From Penium margaritaceum (lineage: Eukaryota > Streptophyta > Zygnematophyceae > Desmidiales > Peniaceae): DNA of 64,000 nt. Positions 58,901-64,000 of the stretch are shown one piece after another. The translations under genes and the position numbers were made by a program. The DNA lies in contig SZWC01001172.1 in assembly GCA_023375785.1 (NCBI GenBank), positions 200,442-264,441 of the forward strand, given 5' to 3'. The first letter of the stretch is position 1; every line of letters starts with the position of its first letter. The notes under the pieces are model-generated. The model did not search any database and was not told where the DNA came from. It worked only from the letters and a program-made list of their open reading frames with translations.

Positions 58901-61900
58901 ATGAAAATGTGCAAAAACTTTGTGCATAGAATTTGTGCACAAACTTTGAGCATGCACTTTGTGCATAAACGTTTTTCATAAATGTTTTGCATAAACTTTG
59001 TGCATAAAAATTGTTCAAAAACGTGGTGCATGAACTTTGTGCATAAACCTTGTGCATAAACGTTGTGCATAAACTTTGTGCATAAACTTTGTGCACAAAC
59101 GTCGTGAAGAACTTTGGGCATAAACGTTGTGCATAAACTTTGTGCATGAACATTGTGCATAAACTTTGTGCATAAACCTTGTGCGTAAACTTTGTGCATA
59201 AACTTTGTGCATAAACTTTGTGCATAAACTTTGTGCATAAAAGTTTTGCACAAATGTTTTGCATAAGCTTTTGTAATTAACTTTGTGCATAAACTTTGTG
59301 CATATACTTTGTGCATCGATTTTGTGCATAAATCTCGTCCATAAGCTTTTTGCAGAAACTTTGTGCATAATTTATGTGCATTAACTTTCTGCATAAACTA
59401 TGTGCATAAACATTGTACATAAACGTTTGATGAACTTTGTGCACAAACTTTGTGCACAAACATTTTGCATAAACATTGTGCATAAACGTTGTGCATAAAC
59501 TTTGTCCATAACCTTTGTGCATAGACTTTGTGCATAAACCATGTGCATGAACGATGTGCATGAACATTGGAAATAAACTTTGTGCATAACTTTTTGTATA
59601 GACTTTGTGCATAAACTTTGTACATAAAGTTTGTGCATAAACATTGTGCATAAAATTCATGCAGTAACTTTGTGCGCAAACATCGTGCATAAACTTTGGG
59701 CATAGACTTTGTGCATAAACTTTGTGCATACACTTTGTGCACAAACTCTGTGCATAAAGTTTGTACATTAGACTTGTGCATAAAATTTGTGCACAAACGT
59801 TGTGCATAAACTTTGTGTATAAACTTTGTGCATTAACTTTGTGGATACTTTTTTTTGCATAAACTTTGTGGAGAAACTTTGTGCATAAACTTTGTTCAGA
59901 AACATTGAGCAAAAACTTTGTGCATAAACTTTGTGCACAAACTTTGTGCATAAACTTTGTGAATAAACTTTGTCCATAAACTTTGTGCGTAAACTTTGTG
60001 CATAAACGTTTTGCACAAACTTTGTGAAGCAACTTTGTGCATAAACGTTGTGCATAAATTTTGTGCATCAATTTTGTGCATAAACTTTGTGTATAAACTT
60101 TGTGCATACACTTTGTGCATAAACTTTGTGCATAAAAGTTGTTCATAAACAATGTGCATAAACTTTGTGCATAAGTTTTGTGTATAAACTTTGTGCATAA
60201 ACTTTGTGCACAAACGTTTTGCATAAACTTTGTGTATTAACTTTGTGCATAATCGTTGTACATAAACGTTGTGCATTAACTTTGTGCATAAATATTGTGC
60301 ATAAACATTGTGCATAAAATCTGTGCATTAAGTTTGTGCATAAATATTGTGCATAAACTTTGTGCATGAACTTTGTGCATAAAGGTTTTGCACAAACGTT
60401 GTGAATCAACTTTGTGCATAAACTTTGTGCATAAAGTTTGTGCATAAACCTTGTGCATAAACGTTGTGCAGAAACTTTGTGCATAAACTTTGCGCATTGA
60501 CTTTGTGCATAAACTTTGAACAAAAAACTTTGTGCACGAACTTTGTGCATAAACGTTGTGCATAAACTTTGTGCATGAACTTTGTGCATAAACTTTGTGC
60601 ATAAACTTTGTCCATAACCTTTGTGCATAAACTGTGTGCATAAAATTTGTGCATAAACTTCGATCATTAACTATGTTCATAAACGTTGTGCATAAAAATT
60701 GGACATAAACTTTGTGCATAACCTTTTTGCATAGACTTTGTGCATAAACTTTGAGCATAAACTTTATACATAAAATTTGTACATAAACTTTGTGCATAAA
60801 CATTGTGCATAAAATTTATGCATAAACATTTTGCACAAACGTTGTGCATAAAATTTGGGCACAAACTTTGTGGATAAACTTTGGGCACAAACATTGTACA
60901 TAAAGTTTGTGCATAAACTTTGTGCATAAGCTTTGTACATAACCTTTGTGCATGAACTTTGTGCACAATATCTGTGCATAGAGTTTGTGCATAATGTTTT
61001 TGCATAAATGTTTACACAAACGTTGTGCATAAACTTTGTGTATAAAAATTGTGCATTAACTTTGTGCCTAATTGTTGTGCATAAAATTTGTGGAGCAACT
61101 TTGTGCATAAAATTTGTGTAGAAGATTTGTGAAGAAACCTTTTGCATAGACTTTGTGCATAAACTTTGTTGATAAACATTGTGCACAAATGTTGTGCATA
61201 AACTTTATGCACAAACTTTGGGCATAAAGTTTGTACATCAACTTTGTGCATGATCATTGTACATGAACGTTGTGCACAGAATTTGGACATATACTTTGTG
61301 CATAGAACTTTTGCATAAAATTTGTGCATAAACTTTGTGCATGAACTTTGTGCAAAAGCTTTGTGCATAAACTTTGGGCATAAACTTTGTGCATAAACTT
61401 TGTGCATGAAATTTGTGCATAAACATTGTGCATTAACTTTGTGCATAAACGTTGTGCATAGACTTTGTGCATAAACTATGTGCATTAACTTTGTTCATAA
61501 ACTTTGTGCATAACATTTGTGCACGAACTTTGTGCAAAACCTTTGTGCATACGCTTTGTGCAGAATCGTTTTGCATACAGTATGTGCATAAAATTTGTGC
61601 ATAAATGTTGTGCTAGATTTTGTGCATATATGCTGCATTAAATTTTGTGCATAACCGATGTGCAAACATTTTGTGCGTAAACATTGTGCACAAACTTTGT
61701 GCATTCCTTTGTGAAAAAACGTTGTGTAGGAGATTTGTGCATGGATTTTGTGCATAAACTATGTGCATAAACTTTGTGCATAAACTTTGTGCATAAACCT
61801 TGTCATAAACTTTGTGCATAAACGTTTTACATAAACTTTGTGCATAAACATTGTGCATAAGCGTTGTGCACAAACATTGTGCATAAAAGTTTTACACAAA

Positions 61901-62866
61901 GTTTGTGCATAAACGTTGTGCATAAACTTTGTACATAAACGTTGTGCATAAACTTTGCACATAAACCTTGTGCATAAACCTTGTGCATAAACTTTGTGCA
62001 TAAGCTTTGTGCATGAACTTTGTGCATAAACTTTGTGCATAAGCTTTGTGCATATCATTTGTGCATAACCTTTGTACATAAAAGTTTTGCGTAACATTTG
62101 TGCAAAGACTTTGTGCATAGGCTTTGTGCATAAACTTTGTGCATAAACTTTTTGCATGAACTTTGTGCATAACATTTGTGCATAAACTTTGTGCATAAAC
62201 GTTTTGCATAAACTTTGTGGACAAAACTGTGCATAAAATTTGTTCATAAACTTTGTGCATAAACTTTGTGCATGAACGTTTTGCATAAACTTTGTGCATA
62301 AACTTTGTGCACAAATGTTGTGCATAAAATTTGTGCACGAACTTTGTGCAAAAATAGTGTGCATATTTTTTGTGCATAAACTTTGAGCACAAACTTTGTG
62401 CATAAACTTTGTGCACAAACGTTGTGCACGAACTTTGTGCAGAAACTTTGTGCACAAACTTTGTGCAAAACATTGTGCATAAACATTGTGCACAACTTTC
62501 TGCATAATCTTTGTGTATATCATTTGTGCATAAACTTTGTGCATATAATTTGTTCATAAACGTTGTGCATGAACTTTGTGCATAAACTTTGTGCACACAC
62601 GTTTTGCATAAATGTTGTGCATACACTTTGTGCATAGAATTTGTGAATAAACTTTGTGCATAACTTTTGTGCATAAAATTGGTGCAGAAAATTTGTGCAA
62701 ATCCTTTGTGCATAAACTTTTTTCATACACTTTCTGCACAAACTTTGTACATAAACATTGTGCACAAATGTTTTGTGTTAACTTTGTGCGTAAACTTTGT
62801 GCATAAACTCTTTACATGAACTTTGAGAATAAATTCTGTGCATAAATGTTTTGCATAAACTTTGCA
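43975..62866. repeat. 13-bp minisatellite array, consensus CATAAACTTTGTG
   Basis: About 1450 tandem copies over 18.9 kb. Frequent variants replace ACTTTG by ACGTTG, ACATTG or ATGTTG, as if a CpG version decays to CpA and TpG. On the minus strand three units (39 bases) encode the 13-residue cycle MHKVYAQSLCTKF with no stop, and 13 is not a multiple of 3, so all three minus frames stay open. Dozens of overlapping open frames of up to about 370 codons result; they are artefacts. Rare marker variants reveal higher-order duplications of about 2.48, 5.9 and 8.3 kb. Confidence 0.97.
50941..55896. repeat. 2.48-kb higher-order unit of the 13-bp array, two adjacent copies
   Basis: Three independent marker variants recur at the same step: CATCAAGTTTGTGC at 50941 and 53419 (2478), GATGAACTTTGTGCAC at 51058 and 53535 (2477), and GTGTCTTAAATTTGTGAATA at 51664 and 54144 (2480). 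The order between markers is kept, so a block of about 190 units was duplicated. The far end is estimated from the period. Confidence 0.8.
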
Positions 62867-63330
62867 TTTATGCCCAATCACCCCAAATCAATACACTTGC
62901 CAATGTGTGTACAAGAGATGAACATATGGTGAGGATCCTTTGAGGAAAGAAACCTAAAATGTGGACAATATTTCTAGGAAGTTACTTTCTACAGTCAAGA
63001 TCATACACAATCATGTGCACATCAACACCTGAATTTCCATGATCTTTCTTTACAACTGGGTTCATCGAAAATATCACAACAATTATTTCAACGTAAATAA
63101 TTTCTTAAAACTACTTGATCATGACCTTACTTCAAATGAAATATACATTGTACACATTGTATGTTTTGTGCTGTTTTTGTAGAATTGAATCCGTACCTAT
63201 ATTGTACTAAATTCTGGACAGGCGTAACATGGAAGGTTAACGTGTGTGCGGGAGAGTCCGACAATCCATGGGCGGGTCAATCTTCCACCCGCTTACTGTC
63301 GCTTGTGTCATTGACGTGGTACTACTCTAG
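62867..63330. other. Non-repetitive DNA, nothing recognised
   Basis: AT-richer sequence with no long open frame, no retrotransposon motif and no RNA gene that I can identify. It begins where the satellite stops. Confidence 0.5.
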
Positions 63331-64000
63331 ACTCTCCGTCCCCCCCCCCTCCCCGTCCTCCCACTCAAAAGTGTATTAGGGTGGTGTACTGGAGAGTGTA
63401 TCTTGAGAAGACTTCTTTTTTGTAATTGTGTTTTCAGAGGGAGATGCAGACATGCTTTTACACAAGTCTAAAAAACTTTCTTTCCCCCAATACACTCTCC
63501 AATACACTTCCCCAATACACTGGGGGGGTTTGTGGGGGTAGGGGGGGGCAATCCAGTTGGGATCCCATTATGGTGGAGTCAAAGTACACTAAACTCTTCA
63601 TGTACAACCTTATAGTTGGTTACGTAGACAAAGAGAGAGACGTCAGATGCTTTTAGTCGACGTCTTATGAGTAATTCATGTAGACGTACACAAGTCTGTT
63701 TTTTTTTTGTCTACCAGATACACTCTCAGCTACACTCCCGCAATACACTCTTCCACTTCGGGAGGGGGGGGGAGAGGGGGGTCCTTGTATCCAGATCCCC
63801 CACCCCAGCAAGTAAAAGTGTATTGAGGTGGTGTGTTGGAGAGTGTAGCTAGGGGAGCCTTCTTTTTTTAACTGGTGTATTCGGAGGGAGGTGTGGACCT
63901 ACCATTACAAAAGTCCGAAAAGACCCTGTGCCCCCAATATACTCCCCAATACACTTCCCCAATACACTAGGCGGTTTGTGCCGGGGGGGGGGGGGGGGGG
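63331..64000. repeat. Duplicated C/G-tract repeat with about 447-bp period
   Basis: GTGTATTAGGGTGGTGT at 63371 recurs as GTGTATTGAGGTGGTGT at 63818. Both are followed by GGAGAGTGTA, a TTCTTTTTT tract and a CCAATACACTTCCCCAATAC stretch, then a G-rich run. Short AATACACTC motifs fill the rest. The window ends in an unbroken G run. Confidence 0.8.

Noticed and set aside
43975-62866. Dozens of minus-strand Cys/Lys-rich repeat proteins
   Set aside because: The same artefact from a stop-free 13-bp unit; open frames overlap in three phases and end wherever a chance variant makes a stop.

Overview
This window is repeat-dominated nuclear DNA from a large eukaryotic genome. I see no host gene, rRNA or tRNA gene that I can support. 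All recognisable coding sequence is decayed LTR-retrotransposon: one Ty3/gypsy-type Gag and at least six Ty1/copia-type copies. Three copia copies carry a primer-binding site matching the anticodon arm of the initiator tRNA-Met, and the first base of the match fits the plant-type tRNA as I recall it better than the animal type. A streptophyte (a plant or charophyte alga with a big genome) is therefore the best guess, but this is inference.

Layout. 1-2675 (minus): a long Gln/Pro-rich gypsy Gag interrupted only by TAG codons, then a CCGCGG-rich leader/LTR-like stretch and a 175-bp duplication flanking an assembly gap (4009-4141). 4317-7544: a 10-bp minisatellite. 7549-14952: an 11-bp CpG-rich minisatellite directly abutting it. 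15870-20500 (minus): copia copy A, split between Gag and zinc knuckle by a 2.3-kb island of poly-C, 24-bp, 140-bp and inverted repeats. 20780-31660 (plus): copia copy B, head-to-head with A. B carries a solo LTR (21889-22877) and a nested near-complete copia element C (23543-29896, minus) with an exact 5-bp target-site duplication. 31661-42815 (plus): copia element E, interrupted in its reverse transcriptase by nested element D (minus, to 42174); a 0.56-kb inversion spans the E/D junction. 42990-43974 (plus): a further copia fragment G, cut off where RT should begin. 43975-62866: an 18.9-kb array of a 13-bp minisatellite with higher-order repeats. 62867-64000: single-copy-looking DNA and a duplicated G/C-tract repeat.

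How it fits together. The order of events can be read from the nesting: B is oldest; the solo LTR, C and E landed in it; D landed in E; the inversion followed. C, D and E are one family (LTRs of about 950-970 bp, half-tRNA primer site, Gag starting with a MAQK motif); A and B are another. Decay is dominated by C-to-T/G-to-A changes (CAG to TAG stops, loss of the protease DSG, zinc-knuckle Cys to Tyr, CpG to TpG/CpA in the satellites), as expected for heavily methylated, silenced chromatin. The most striking items are the half-tRNA primer sites, the nested/inverted architecture, and the satellites whose unit lengths (10 and 13 bp) keep three frames of one strand open and so create large spurious proteins.
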